Part shown: in pieces, positions 45,726 through 54,878 of the stretch
Numbering within the stretch: position 1 is the first letter of the stretch
Layout of the letters: each line of letters begins with the position of its first letter
Assembly (NCBI GenBank): GCA_964574215.1
Contig: CAZNLR010000020.1
Coordinates: 14,398-78,397, forward strand
Direction: 5' to 3'
DNA from: GCA-2725625 sp964574215
GTDB taxonomy: Bacteria > Pseudomonadota > Alphaproteobacteria > Rhodospirillales > UBA2165
Length of the DNA stretch: 64,000 bases
Made by a program: the position numbers and the translations under genes
Notes under the pieces: model-generated
What the model was told of the DNA's origin: nothing
Seen by the model: the letters and a program-made list of their open reading frames with translations, nothing else
Databases searched by the model: none

Positions 45726-48700
45726 TTGATTAGGCGGACGTTTCGAAGCTTTTTATTGCTTCTCGGTGTTCTGACGGTTGGCCTTGCCGTCGTCTTGACT
45801 GTTTTGGTTTGGCGTTTGACGACCGGGCCAATTTCGCTCGCCTTCCTTACCCCTTATTTTGAATCGGCATTTAACGTGCCGGAAGCCGAATTCAGAATTG
45901 AATTGGAAGATACTATCCTGACCTGGGCCGGTTGGGACCAATCTCTCGATATTCGGTTGAGGGGTGCCAAGGTAATTGGTTCCGACCGAAAAACCATCGC
46001 TGACATTCCGGAGCTGGCGGTTTCCTTGAGCGCAGAGGCGCTTATGCACAGGAAGGTGTTGCCCAGAAGTCTGTCAATTTTTGGGCCGAGGCTGAATATT
46101 GTCCGACGCGAGGACGGCCAGTTGGAACTGGGAATCGCGCAAAACGGCAATCAGCGGACACATTTCAACAAACAATTGGCCGAGAAGGTATTCTCCTTGT
46201 CCGAACCCGGCCGCCCTCTGGCTCATCTGAAAAGTATTAATATCATCGGTGGCCACGTGGTCATCGACGACCGGCAGCTGGAGGTGAAATGGGAAGCGCC
46301 GGAGGCCGATATCATGCTGGTTCGGCGGGAGGGAGGATTTTCCGCGAAGGCCGAGCTATCGCTGAAAGCCGGCGAGAATGTTGCTGCTTTGTTGATCGAC
46401 GGCAAATACGATGCGAAATCCCAGCAAGCCGAAATTACGGTCGGTTTTGCCGATCTCAATCCCAGCGCCTACGCGCAGCTATCGAAAAAACTTAAAATTC
46501 TCGATGCTTTCGATATGCCAGTGAGCGGTACTCTGGCTGCAAAAATCTTGCCTAACGGCGATTACCGCTCGCTTGAATTCAGCGTCGCCGGCGCCAAGGG
46601 GCGAATGCGCCTTACGGATCCATTCGCCTTCGATCTTGCGGTAAATACCGCATCGTTAAGCGGGGTCTATGATCGGGAGGCGGGGCAATTGAATATCGAA
46701 GAGGCCATGGTCGATCTCGGAAAAGACGGCAGGCTCAAACTGCCGAAACCTTTCGCGCATCACATACCGGTCCAAAAAATAACGGCTTCGGCGAGCTACA
46801 ACGCCAATTCTGATCGCATGGAAATCAAGAACTTACGCGTGCAAACGCCGGGACCGGAAGCCGAGGCGGCCCTGACCGTGCAGGAGATTGGCGGCGACTA
46901 TACGTTTGAATTTTCCGGCACATCCCGCAATGTCGAAGCCGATCAATTGTCTAGCTATTGGCCCAAAGGCCTGGGTGATTTCACCCGGAGTTGGATTTTG
47001 GCAAATTTGTCGGTTGGCAGTTCTCCCCAGGCGAATGCGCGGGTAACCGGACGCTGGAATTCGAAAAAAGGAGTGGAAATACATTCTTTAACCGGGGATA
47101 TGTCGCTCCGGGATTTGACCGTGGACTTTTTGCCGCCCATGCCCAAAGCCGTACATAATTCGGGTCACGCAAAATTCGACAAGACGAGATTTGAAGTTCA
47201 AATCAACGCAGGTGAAGTCGAAGGTTTGTCACTAAACCGAGGAAGCGTCGTTTTTACCGGGCTCGACCAATATGATCAGTTTGCCGACGTAAAATTGGAC
47301 ATCGACGGTTCGTTGCAAGATGTATTGAGTTTTATCGACAAGGAACCACTCGGCTTTACCAAGACGGTAGGACTGACGGCTGCCAATGTAGAGGGGAAGA
47401 CGTCGACGAATGTAAAATTGGATTTTCTGCTCGATCGGCAGTTGACGGCGGATCGGGTCAGGGCATCGGTCAAATCGAAGTTACACGAAGTATCGGTTAA
47501 GAATATTGCCCAAGGTTTCGATCTCCAGGGTGCGAACCTAGTGCTTGAAGCAGACAACAAGGGAATGACCGTCAAAGGCTTCGGCAAGTTCGGCGACATC
47601 AATTCGGCGATCGAATGGCGTGAGAATTTTCGCGGCGAGGGCAAATTCAGAAGTCGCTATAAATTGTCGGCAATAGTCACCGACAAACAATGGCGCAACA
47701 ATCTCAAGCTTAATTTTGTTCCTTTTACAGCCGATTATTTGAACGGAAAATTCGGTGCGGCCGTAGTGGCAACCATAGATCACAACGGGAAAGGCCTGTT
47801 CAAAGCCAATCTGGATCTGAAAGAATCATCCTTGTCGCTGCCGGAATTTCAGTGGCGAAAATCGACCAAAGTCGCGGCAAAATCGAAAATAGAAGCCATT
47901 TTTTCCTCCAAGGGATTTCTGGATATACCGAGGATCGTCGTTCAAGGCGGCGGAATGGACTTTTCCGGCAGAGCCGATTTCGATGACAGCGGCAAATTTC
48001 AAAAGCTGGTAATTCAAAAACTGCTGTTCGGCGATTCCGATATTACCGGTTTTGTAGAGCGTAAGACAAAAGGTTGGATCGTCGACATCGCCGGGAAGCG
48101 GCTCGACCTTGCCGCTTGGCTGGCGAAGGAGGACGAACAAACAGAAAGAAATAGAGGTCAGGAACTCGATCTTAATATCAATGCTCTCACCCGGGTTAAA
48201 ATCTATCCGGGTAAATTCCTTGAAAATGTGACGGCTAAAATGAAATTTGACGGGCTGGTGTGGCGGCGTGTCAACGTCACCGCCGGGCTCGGACCGGGGG
48301 AGACACTGGTTATTGATGTGCTTCCCAAGGGCGGGAAGAGAGAATTAACAGTGGTTTCCAACGACGCCGGCGCAGCTCTGCGCAAGTTTGAACTCTACGA
48401 CAATTTGATCGGCGGGCGTTTGACTGTGAATGCGGTTTACGACTCGATGGATCCGGAAAGTCGCCTTTCCGGAACGGCTAAGATAGATAATTTCCGTATC
48501 GTAAAAGCGCCGGTATTGGCTCAGCTTCTGAACATCGCTTCGCTGACGGGTATCCTTGAGAATTTAGGAGAGGACGGCTTCGGTCTTACCTTCGAGAAAC
48601 TGGAAGCGCCGTTCGTGAAACAATACGGTATCGTGAATGTCAAAGATGTCGAAGCCAACGGTATTTCTCTCGGGCTGACGGCCACGGGAAATCTCGACAC

Positions 48701-48974
48701 CCAAACCAAACTGATTGACCTGAAGGGTACGGTTGTACCCGCCTATATCGTCAATACGGCCCTGACCCATATTCCGGTGATCGGCCAGTTGTTGTCGGGA
48801 GGAGAGAAAGGCGGCGGCGTCTTTGCGGCCAGGTACACCATGACCGGCGACGTTCAAAACCCGGATATATCGACCAATCCCTTGTCGACACTGACGCCGG
48901 GATTTTTACGCAATTTGTTTGATATTTTCGATAACGTGAAAGTTGATCCACCCGAACCCGAAAAATCTGAGTGA
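45726..48974 (+). CDS. YhdP/AsmA-like protein (DUF3971), 1082 aa
   Basis: An N-terminal membrane anchor (FLLLLGVLTVGLAVVLTVLVW) is followed by a very long beta-rich periplasmic region, with DUF3971-type sequence in the middle and an AsmA-like C-terminal block (NIASLTGILENLGEDG, FEKLEAPF). Large AsmA-family proteins such as YhdP and TamB form grooves for lipid transport between the membranes. The start is TTG at 45726 with GGAG about nine bases upstream. It diverges from glnE and converges on tyrS. Confidence 0.8.
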   Translation: MIRRTFRSFLLLLGVLTVGLAVVLTVLVWRLTTGPISLAFLTPYFESAFNVPEAEFRIELEDTILTWAGWDQSLDIRLRGAKVIGSDRKTIADIPELAVSLSAEALMHRKVLPRSLSIFGPRLNIVRREDGQLELGIAQNGNQRTHFNKQLAEKVFSLSEPGRPLAHLKSINIIGGHVVIDDRQLEVKWEAPEADIMLVRREGGFSAKAELSLKAGENVAALLIDGKYDAKSQQAEITVGFADLNPSAYAQLSKKLKILDAFDMPVSGTLAAKILPNGDYRSLEFSVAGAKGRMRLTDPFAFDLAVNTASLSGVYDREAGQLNIEEAMVDLGKDGRLKLPKPFAHHIPVQKITASASYNANSDRMEIKNLRVQTPGPEAEAALTVQEIGGDYTFEFSGTSRNVEADQLSSYWPKGLGDFTRSWILANLSVGSSPQANARVTGRWNSKKGVEIHSLTGDMSLRDLTVDFLPPMPKAVHNSGHAKFDKTRFEVQINAGEVEGLSLNRGSVVFTGLDQYDQFADVKLDIDGSLQDVLSFIDKEPLGFTKTVGLTAANVEGKTSTNVKLDFLLDRQLTADRVRASVKSKLHEVSVKNIAQGFDLQGANLVLEADNKGMTVKGFGKFGDINSAIEWRENFRGEGKFRSRYKLSAIVTDKQWRNNLKLNFVPFTADYLNGKFGAAVVATIDHNGKGLFKANLDLKESSLSLPEFQWRKSTKVAAKSKIEAIFSSKGFLDIPRIVVQGGGMDFSGRADFDDSGKFQKLVIQKLLFGDSDITGFVERKTKGWIVDIAGKRLDLAAWLAKEDEQTERNRGQELDLNINALTRVKIYPGKFLENVTAKMKFDGLVWRRVNVTAGLGPGETLVIDVLPKGGKRELTVVSNDAGAALRKFELYDNLIGGRLTVNAVYDSMDPESRLSGTAKIDNFRIVKAPVLAQLLNIASLTGILENLGEDGFGLTFEKLEAPFVKQYGIVNVKDVEANGISLGLTATGNLDTQTKLIDLKGTVVPAYIVNTALTHIPVIGQLLSGGEKGGGVFAARYTMTGDVQNPDISTNPLSTLTPGFLRNLFDIFDNVKVDPPEPEKSE

Positions 48975-48983
48975 GATCGAACG

Positions 48984-50240
48984 TCAGTTGTCGGCGCGTA
49001 CCAATACGTGGCGTTTTTTACCGGCGGACAGTTTGATCACGCCTTCTTGGTTTACATCATCCAGCGAAACCAGTTGGGTCTCGTCGTCGATCACCTGATC
49101 GTTGAGGCGGGCGCCCTTGCCTTTGATCAGCCGCCTTGCCTCGCCATTGGAAGTGGCGAGCCCGGCATGCCGCAATATTTCGAATGCCGGCAGGCCCGCC
49201 TGGAGATCGGCTTGTGGCAATTCTACGGTCGGCAAGTCGGCGCTAATACCGGTGCCTTCGAAAGTTTCGCGGGCCGTTTCCGCGGCGGCCGCCGCTTCTT
49301 TTTCGCCGTGGCAAAGCTTTGTTACTTCGTTGGCCAGGATTTTTTTCGCCTCGTTAATCTCCACATCCTGAAGTTTTTCGAGCCGGGCAATCTCGTCCAA
49401 AGGTAATTCAGTAAACAAACGCAAGAAACGGCCTACATCCGCGTCCTCCGTATTGCGCCAATATTGCCAGAAATCATAGGGCGAGGTCTGTTCGGCATCG
49501 AGCCAAATAGCGCCGTCGGCCGTTTTGCCCATTTTGGCGCCCGACGAGGTCGTCAGCAGCGGTGTCGTCAAGCCGAACAACGACGTGCCGTCGACGCGGC
49601 GGCCCAGTTCCACGCCGTTGACGATATTGCCCCATTGATCCGATCCGCCCATTTGCATGGCGCAATCATATCGGCGGGAAAGCTCCAGAAAGTCATAGGC
49701 CTGGAGGATCATGTAATTGAATTCCAGAAATGTCAGCGGTTGCTCCCGCTCCAGGCGCAGCTTAACCGAATCGAACGTCAGCATGCGGTTGATGGTGAAA
49801 TGGGGACCGAACCCGCGCAGAAAATCGACATATTGAAGTTGGCTCAACCAATCATCGTTATTGGGCATAATGGCATCAGTCGGGGCGTCGCCGAATGTCA
49901 TGTATTTGGAAAACACCGTTTTGATGCCGTCCATGTTTTGGTTGATCTTTTCCTCGCTGAGCAATTGGCGGCTTTCGTCCTTGCCCGAAGGATCGCCCAC
50001 TTTAGTGGTGCCGCCGCCCATCAGAACGATTGGTTTGTGACCGGTTTTTTGCAACCAACGTAAAATCATGATCGGCAAGAGGCTGCCGGCGTGGAGGCTC
50101 GGTGCCGTGCAGTCGAATCCGATATAGGCGGGGATGATTTCCTTGGCAGCGCGTTCATCCAGGGCATCGATGTCGGTGCACTGGTGAAGGAAACCCCGTT
50201 CGGTAATCGCGTTCAAAAAATCGGACTTATATGTGGGCAT
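48984..50240 (-). CDS. tyrS: Tyrosyl-tRNA synthetase, 418 aa
   Basis: The class I HIGH-like motif appears as LHAGSLLPI near residue 50 and the KMSKS-like motif as KMGKTADG near residue 235. A C-terminal S4 RNA-binding domain (GEARRLIKGKGARLNDQVI) is present. MQMGGSDQWGNI is the tyrosine/tRNA site of TyrRS. It diverges from anmK, a common gene pair in alphaproteobacteria. Confidence 0.95.
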   Translation of the reverse strand: MPTYKSDFLNAITERGFLHQCTDIDALDERAAKEIIPAYIGFDCTAPSLHAGSLLPIMILRWLQKTGHKPIVLMGGGTTKVGDPSGKDESRQLLSEEKINQNMDGIKTVFSKYMTFGDAPTDAIMPNNDDWLSQLQYVDFLRGFGPHFTINRMLTFDSVKLRLEREQPLTFLEFNYMILQAYDFLELSRRYDCAMQMGGSDQWGNIVNGVELGRRVDGTSLFGLTTPLLTTSSGAKMGKTADGAIWLDAEQTSPYDFWQYWRNTEDADVGRFLRLFTELPLDEIARLEKLQDVEINEAKKILANEVTKLCHGEKEAAAAAETARETFEGTGISADLPTVELPQADLQAGLPAFEILRHAGLATSNGEARRLIKGKGARLNDQVIDDETQLVSLDDVNQEGVIKLSAGKKRHVLVRADN

Positions 50241-50363
50241 AAATCTCGCCGCCTTTAATAAATTTTAATTCAATTCGACTGAAACTCCGGCGATGGTTCT
50301 GATGCTTGCCGGAAGGCCGGTCGTTTAGCACAATCAACCTCTGGGTACAACGTTTGGTCGGAT

Positions 50364-51449
50364 ATGACGGAAGGCAAAAAATATAGATCTCTCGGCTTGA
50401 TGAGCGGCACGTCGCTTGACGGCGTGGATGCCGCGCTGATCGAAACAGATGGCGAAACAATATTCGAGTTCGGAAATTACCTGACCATAACCTATGAGCC
50501 GGATGTAAAATCGGCGTTGCACGAAATCCTGGGCAAGGACAAAGCTTCAGCCGGCCTTATCCGGGAATTTACCGAAATCCAAGCACGGGCTGTATCGGCG
50601 CTATTGGCGGAGTCGGCATTCGGTCCGGCCGATATCGATGTCATCGGATTTCACGGTCAAACCATATTGCATGACCCGGACCAAGGACGGACGGTTCAGA
50701 TCGGTGATGGAGAGATGTTGGCGAGGTTGACAGGGATAGACGTGGTCAATGATTTTCGCAGCAACGATATGGCAGAAGGCGGCCAGGGTGCGCCTTTTGC
50801 GCCGGTCTATCACCGGTCGTTGACCGGAGGAATGGCCAAACCTCTCGCCGTCCTCAATATCGGCGGCGTGGCAAATGTTACCTGGATCGGCGAAGAAGAG
50901 ATGCTGGCCTTCGATACCGGCCCGGGCAATGCCTTGATGGATGATTGGGTAAAAAGACGGACCGGCGAAGATTTTGATTTCGATGGAGCAATGGCAAGGT
51001 CCGGGAGCGCCGATTTGGCCGTTCTTCAAAGCTTGATGGACAACGTCTATTTTTCGAAAGAACCGCCGAAGTCTCTCGACCGCAATGATTTTTCAGTTAC
51101 GGCTATCGATGGCATGACGGTAGAAAACGGCGTTGCAACCTTGGCGGCCTTTACGGTCGAGTCCATTGCACGGGCGCAGGACTTTTTCCCCCAACCGGTC
51201 GACAGTTGGATCGTTTGCGGCGGCGGCCGGCGGAACGCCCAATTGATGGTGTTGTTGAAAGAGCGGTTGGCGCAGAAAGTTATGTTGTCGGAAGATGCGG
51301 GATGGCGCGGCGACGCCATCGAGGCGCAGGCCTTTGCCTTTATGGCCGTCCGATCACTTCTGCAAAAGCCGATCAGTTTCCCCGGGACGACCGGCGTCGC
51401 CATACCCATGCCGGGTGGCAAATTGAATCCCGCGCCCGCCGGGGATTAA
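50364..51449 (+). CDS. anmK: Anhydro-N-acetylmuramic acid kinase, 361 aa
   Basis: The N-terminal GLMSGTSLDGVDAALIETDG and central NIGGVANVTWI and FDTGPGNALMDDW are the ATP- and sugar-binding signatures of AnmK. It converts 1,6-anhydro-MurNAc from wall turnover into MurNAc-6-phosphate, linking it to the amidase and PBP genes in the same window. It converges on the hydrolase at 51459. Confidence 0.95.
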   Translation: MTEGKKYRSLGLMSGTSLDGVDAALIETDGETIFEFGNYLTITYEPDVKSALHEILGKDKASAGLIREFTEIQARAVSALLAESAFGPADIDVIGFHGQTILHDPDQGRTVQIGDGEMLARLTGIDVVNDFRSNDMAEGGQGAPFAPVYHRSLTGGMAKPLAVLNIGGVANVTWIGEEEMLAFDTGPGNALMDDWVKRRTGEDFDFDGAMARSGSADLAVLQSLMDNVYFSKEPPKSLDRNDFSVTAIDGMTVENGVATLAAFTVESIARAQDFFPQPVDSWIVCGGGRRNAQLMVLLKERLAQKVMLSEDAGWRGDAIEAQAFAFMAVRSLLQKPISFPGTTGVAIPMPGGKLNPAPAGD

Positions 51450-51458
51450 TCGGCGCGG

Positions 51459-52139
51459 CTATTTTTTCTTTTTCTTGGGCGCTTTTTTCTTTTCGGATTC
51501 GGGGGATAAAGACTGATCCAAGTAGCGGCAAATTTCCTTGTCTAAGTCCTCGATCTTATCCTGGAAGAAATGATTGGCGTTTTTCATCACCGCATAATCG
51601 ATTTCAATATTTTTTTGGGCGCTAAGCTTTTGCGCCAACTTGTTAACCGATTCGATGGGCACCTGTTCGTCGGCATCGCCGTGGACAATCAAACCCGATG
51701 ACGGGCAGGGGGCCAAAAAGGAAAAATCATCCGTATTGGCCGGCGGTGAGACCGATATGAAGCCTTCGATTTCAGGCCGCCGCATCATCAATTGCATGGA
51801 TATCAGGGCGCCGAAGGAATAGCCGCCGATCCAACAGTAGGGACTATTGGGATTGAACTGCTGCATCCAATCAAAGGCATAGGCGGCGTCGCTGAGTTCG
51901 CCCACGCCTCCGTCGAATACGCCTTGAGATCGGCCGACACCCCGGAAATTGAACCGCATGACCGAGAAGCCGCGGTCGAGGAACGCGTTGAACATCATAT
52001 AGACGATGCGATTGTTCATATTTCCACCCTGGAGAGGATGTGGATGTAGAACGATGGCGATGGGAGCGTCCGGTTTCTTGCTTTGGTGATAGCGGCCTTC
52101 AAGCCGCCCTTCAGGTCCATTAAAAATTACATTGGGCAT
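51459..52139 (-). CDS. Alpha/beta hydrolase with Lys-rich tail, 226 aa
   Basis: The nucleophile elbow is GGYSFGAL near residue 98, the acid is in HGDADEQVP and the His in NANHFF, so a full Ser-Asp-His triad is present. HPHPLQGGNMNN is typical of a group of small hydrolases often found beside SUF operons. The C-terminus ends in a run of lysines. Its promoter must lie within the 266-base gap shared with the cysE-suf operon. Substrate unknown. Confidence 0.8.
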   Translation of the reverse strand: MPNVIFNGPEGRLEGRYHQSKKPDAPIAIVLHPHPLQGGNMNNRIVYMMFNAFLDRGFSVMRFNFRGVGRSQGVFDGGVGELSDAAYAFDWMQQFNPNSPYCWIGGYSFGALISMQLMMRRPEIEGFISVSPPANTDDFSFLAPCPSSGLIVHGDADEQVPIESVNKLAQKLSAQKNIEIDYAVMKNANHFFQDKIEDLDKEICRYLDQSLSPESEKKKAPKKKKK

Positions 52140-52284
52140 GGCGAATTTGTTCTTTTGTCCTATATTTGATTTATATAGACTGGAATTATTGTCGTTCTAG
52201 TGTGATCGAGTTATAAACCCGATAATTTTACTGGGTTATTTTTCTAACTAAAACCTATACAAACAGTGATAAAACGTGAAATAC

Positions 52285-52313
52285 TTGACTAGATTAGTCA
52301 GGTTACCTATATT
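52285..52313 (+). promoter_or_regulatory. Probable sigma70 promoter of the cysE-iscR-suf operon
   Basis: TTGACT (52285-52290), a 17-base spacer and TATATT (52308-52313) match the consensus closely. Transcription would start near 52320, about 85 bases before cysE. Confidence 0.75.
52286..52300. promoter_or_regulatory. Palindromic operator over the -35, probable Rrf2/IscR site
   Basis: TGACTA-GAT-TAGTCA is a perfect 6-3-6 inverted repeat overlapping the -35 hexamer. Its place fits repression by the IscR-like protein encoded second in the operon (inference). Confidence 0.6.
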
Positions 52314-52323
52314 CACTTTAGCG

Positions 52324-52359
52324 AATAAAGGGCCAAAGGTCAAAAACCCTTTATTTTTT
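52324..52359 (+). terminator. First leader hairpin with T run
   Basis: Arms AATAAAGGG (52324-52332) and CCCTTTATT (52347-52355), a 14-base loop and a run of T to 52359. It begins almost at the predicted transcript 5' end. Confidence 0.6.
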
Positions 52360-52360
52360 G

Positions 52361-52387
52361 CGGGTTCAGGGGTCTGAACCCGTTTTT
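52361..52387 (+). terminator. Second leader hairpin, intrinsic terminator before cysE
   Basis: Arms CGGGTTCA (52361-52368) and TGAACCCG (52375-52382), a 6-base loop and five Ts. It is a textbook Rho-independent terminator placed between the promoter and cysE, so it would have to be bypassed for operon expression. Confidence 0.8.
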
Positions 52388-52405
52388 AATAAACTGGAAT
52401 GAATT

Positions 52406-53131
52406 ATGAAAAAAGCATTTTTTCAACGACTCAAAGAAGATATTGATTCATTTATTGCCCGTGATCCCGCCGCCCGCTCAAGGGCTGAAGTCATTCTCTG
52501 CTACCCGGGATACCACGCAATTTTATTCTATCGCTTCTCCAATGCGGCCTGGCGGCGGAAATTTTTCCTGCTGGGTAGGTTCATTTCGAATTTCGCAAAA
52601 ATTTTTACCGGCATCGAGATTCATCCGGGCGCGACCATTGGCGACCGCTTGTTCATCGATCACGGTAATGGCGTCGTCATCGGCGAAACATCGGAAATCG
52701 CCAATGATGTGACCCTGTACCAGGGCGTTACCCTGGGCGGCACGTCGTTGGACAAGGGTAAACGTCACCCGACCCTGGAGGATGGGGTCATCGTCGGATC
52801 GGGCGCACAGGTACTGGGACCTCTTACGGTTGGCGAAGGTGCCCGCATCGGCGCCAATGCCGTGGTTCTCAAAGACGTCCCCAAAGGGGCCACCATGGTC
52901 GGCATTCCAGCCAAATTCGTCATGGGCCGTGACAAAAGCCATGAAGACGAATTTTGCGCTTACGGCACACCGACGGAAGATCTGCCGGATCCCGTAGCAC
53001 GCAGTTTCGAAAGCCTGCGTACTCAGATGGTTGCGTTAACCGAAAGAGTCGCGGAACTGGAACATGAATTAAACGAAAAAGAATCCGATGAAATTGAAGA
53101 ACGGTCTGTCTCTTCAACAGGTAATTTATAA
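52406..53131 (+). CDS. cysE: Serine O-acetyltransferase, 241 aa
   Basis: The left-handed beta-helix hexapeptide repeats are clear (HPGATIGDRLFIDHGNGVVI, GETSEIANDVTLYQGVTLGG, GANAVVLKDVPKGATMVGIP). The N-terminal helical domain is short, as in many non-enteric CysE. It makes O-acetylserine, the precursor of cysteine. Being first in the iron-sulfur operon, it would tie cysteine supply to cluster demand. A variable charged C-terminal tail follows. The second gene, iscR, starts 66 bases later. Confidence 0.95.
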   Translation: MKKAFFQRLKEDIDSFIARDPAARSRAEVILCYPGYHAILFYRFSNAAWRRKFFLLGRFISNFAKIFTGIEIHPGATIGDRLFIDHGNGVVIGETSEIANDVTLYQGVTLGGTSLDKGKRHPTLEDGVIVGSGAQVLGPLTVGEGARIGANAVVLKDVPKGATMVGIPAKFVMGRDKSHEDEFCAYGTPTEDLPDPVARSFESLRTQMVALTERVAELEHELNEKESDEIEERSVSSTGNL

Positions 53132-53155
53132 TACGACTGGCGATCATAATCTTAG

Positions 53156-53177
53156 CGCTTCATTGAATTGCGAAGCG
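53156..53177. repeat. Inverted repeat before iscR
   Basis: CGCTTC (53156-53161) and GAAGCG (53172-53177) with a 10-base loop, immediately before the iscR ribosome binding site AAAGGAG. It could be a transcript hairpin or processing site. No T run follows. Confidence 0.5.
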
Positions 53178-53197
53178 ATAAAAGGAGTAAAGTAACC

Positions 53198-53713
53198 ATG
53201 AAACTCAGCACAAAAGGTAGATACGCGGTAATGGCCATGGCCGATCTGGCCCGGCAGTGCGAAGGCGGTCCCGTTGCTTTGGCTGATATTGCCCTGCGTC
53301 AGGATATTTCCTTGTCCTATCTGGAGCAGTTATTCGGAAAATTACGCAAGGGCGCGCAGGTGAAAAGCGTCCGGGGCCCCGGTGGCGGATATTTGCTGGC
53401 GCGGGATGCCGATCAGATGAAAATTTCCGATATCATCAAGGCGGTCGACGAGCCTATTCAGACCATGCGCTGCACGCCGGGTTCACCCGCCGGATGCCGG
53501 ACCGACAACGCCCGTTGCCTGACCCATGATTTGTGGAATGAATTGGGCAATCAAATTCAGCTGTATCTGAGTTCCGTGTCCCTGGCGGACGTCATTGAAG
53601 GAAGGGTGATCGGCACCAGCGGCCACAATCTTTCTCAGCCGTCGACTGCTGCGCAGGTAGCCGAGTCTCAGCTGCCGTCCGATCAGGGATTGGAATATCG
53701 GTACGCCGAATAA
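53198..53713 (+). CDS. iscR: Rrf2-family iron-sulfur regulator IscR, 171 aa
   Basis: The start at 53198 follows a strong AAAGGAG and yields MKLSTKGRYAVMAMADLA, the canonical Rrf2 N-terminus; an open frame from 53168 is ignored. The winged helix (SYLEQLFGKLRKGAQVKSVR) is followed by three cysteines in CTPGSPAGC and RTDNARC, the cluster ligands of IscR. It senses [2Fe-2S] status and probably represses this operon through the palindrome at 52286. Confidence 0.9.
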   Translation: MKLSTKGRYAVMAMADLARQCEGGPVALADIALRQDISLSYLEQLFGKLRKGAQVKSVRGPGGGYLLARDADQMKISDIIKAVDEPIQTMRCTPGSPAGCRTDNARCLTHDLWNELGNQIQLYLSSVSLADVIEGRVIGTSGHNLSQPSTAAQVAESQLPSDQGLEYRYAE

Positions 53714-53756
53714 AACCGATCCCAATTAAGTTAGACCAATCCTGCTAGGCTAAGAA

Positions 53757-54869
53757 ATGAACGGTCAGGTTTATCTCGATTACAATGCGACCGTGCCGGC
53801 ACTACCCGAGGTGGTGAAGGCGGTTACTGCTGCAATGGAACATGCAGGTAACGCCTCATCGGTCCACACCTGGGGGCGCGAAGCGCGCAAATTGGTCGAG
53901 GACGCGCGGGACAAACTGGCCAAATTGATTGACGCCAGGGCTTCCCAAATCATTTTTACCGGCGGCGGCAGCGAGGCCAACAATCTGGCATTGAAAGGCT
54001 GTGGCCTGGATGCGGTGTTGGTTTCCGCCATCGAACACGACTCGGTCCTGAACGCGATGTCCAACAACCGGCCGGTTTCGGTCGACAGTGACGGCGTGCT
54101 TGACCTTCAGGCCTTGGAGTTCGCGCTCAGCTCAACAGACAGACCCGCCATCGTTTCGGTCATGCTGGCCAACAATGAAACCGGTGTGATCCAACCGATA
54201 GCGGAAGCCGCGGAGATAGCCAGTAAACACAATGCCTTAATTCACTGCGACGCCATCCAGGCGCTGGGCAAAATCGATGTTGATTGGCAGGATTTGAATG
54301 TCGATTTCCTCAGTCTATCGGCTCACAAAGTCGGAGGTCCCCAGGGCGTTGGGGCTTTGGTGATAAATGAAGATGTTGCTCTCGATGCGATGATCAAAGG
54401 CGGCGGCCAGGAAAGGGGCCGGCGCGCCGGCACCGAAAACGTTGCCGGAATCGTCGGTTTCGGTGTGGCGGCGGAACGAGCCGACGAGGCCGTTGATCGG
54501 CATGCCGGTATAGAAGTCTGGCGCGACAAAATTGAAAGAGAGATCAAGTCCATCACGTCGGAAGCGCACATATACGGCGCCAATGCGGTGCGCCTTCCCA
54601 ACACCAGTTGCATTGCCATGCCCGGGGTATCCAGTGAAACCCAGTTGATAAATTTCGATCTCGCCGGTGTCATGGTGAGCGCCGGTTCCGCCTGTTCTTC
54701 GGGAAAGGTCCAGGCATCACACGTCTTGACGGCGATGGGGGCCGAAGACAACGCCTCCCGCGCCATTCGCGTCAGTCTGGGAATCGGCAACAAGGAAAAA
54801 GACGCCGAGGCGTTTATTTCGGCGTGGCGGGATTTGTACGCGAAATCCGCCACCAGGTCGGCGGCTTAG
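53757..54869 (+). CDS. Cysteine desulfurase (NifS/IscS family), first copy, 370 aa
   Basis: A class V aminotransferase fold with YLDYNATVP at the N-terminus, the PLP lysine in LSAHKVGGPQG and the catalytic cysteine in SAGSACSSGKVQASHVL. It removes sulfur from cysteine as an enzyme persulfide. It is shorter and more divergent than the second copy, which starts nine bases after its stop. Its specific acceptor is not known. Confidence 0.9.
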   Translation: MNGQVYLDYNATVPALPEVVKAVTAAMEHAGNASSVHTWGREARKLVEDARDKLAKLIDARASQIIFTGGGSEANNLALKGCGLDAVLVSAIEHDSVLNAMSNNRPVSVDSDGVLDLQALEFALSSTDRPAIVSVMLANNETGVIQPIAEAAEIASKHNALIHCDAIQALGKIDVDWQDLNVDFLSLSAHKVGGPQGVGALVINEDVALDAMIKGGGQERGRRAGTENVAGIVGFGVAAERADEAVDRHAGIEVWRDKIEREIKSITSEAHIYGANAVRLPNTSCIAMPGVSSETQLINFDLAGVMVSAGSACSSGKVQASHVLTAMGAEDNASRAIRVSLGIGNKEKDAEAFISAWRDLYAKSATRSAA

Positions 54870-54878
54870 GGGGACGTT

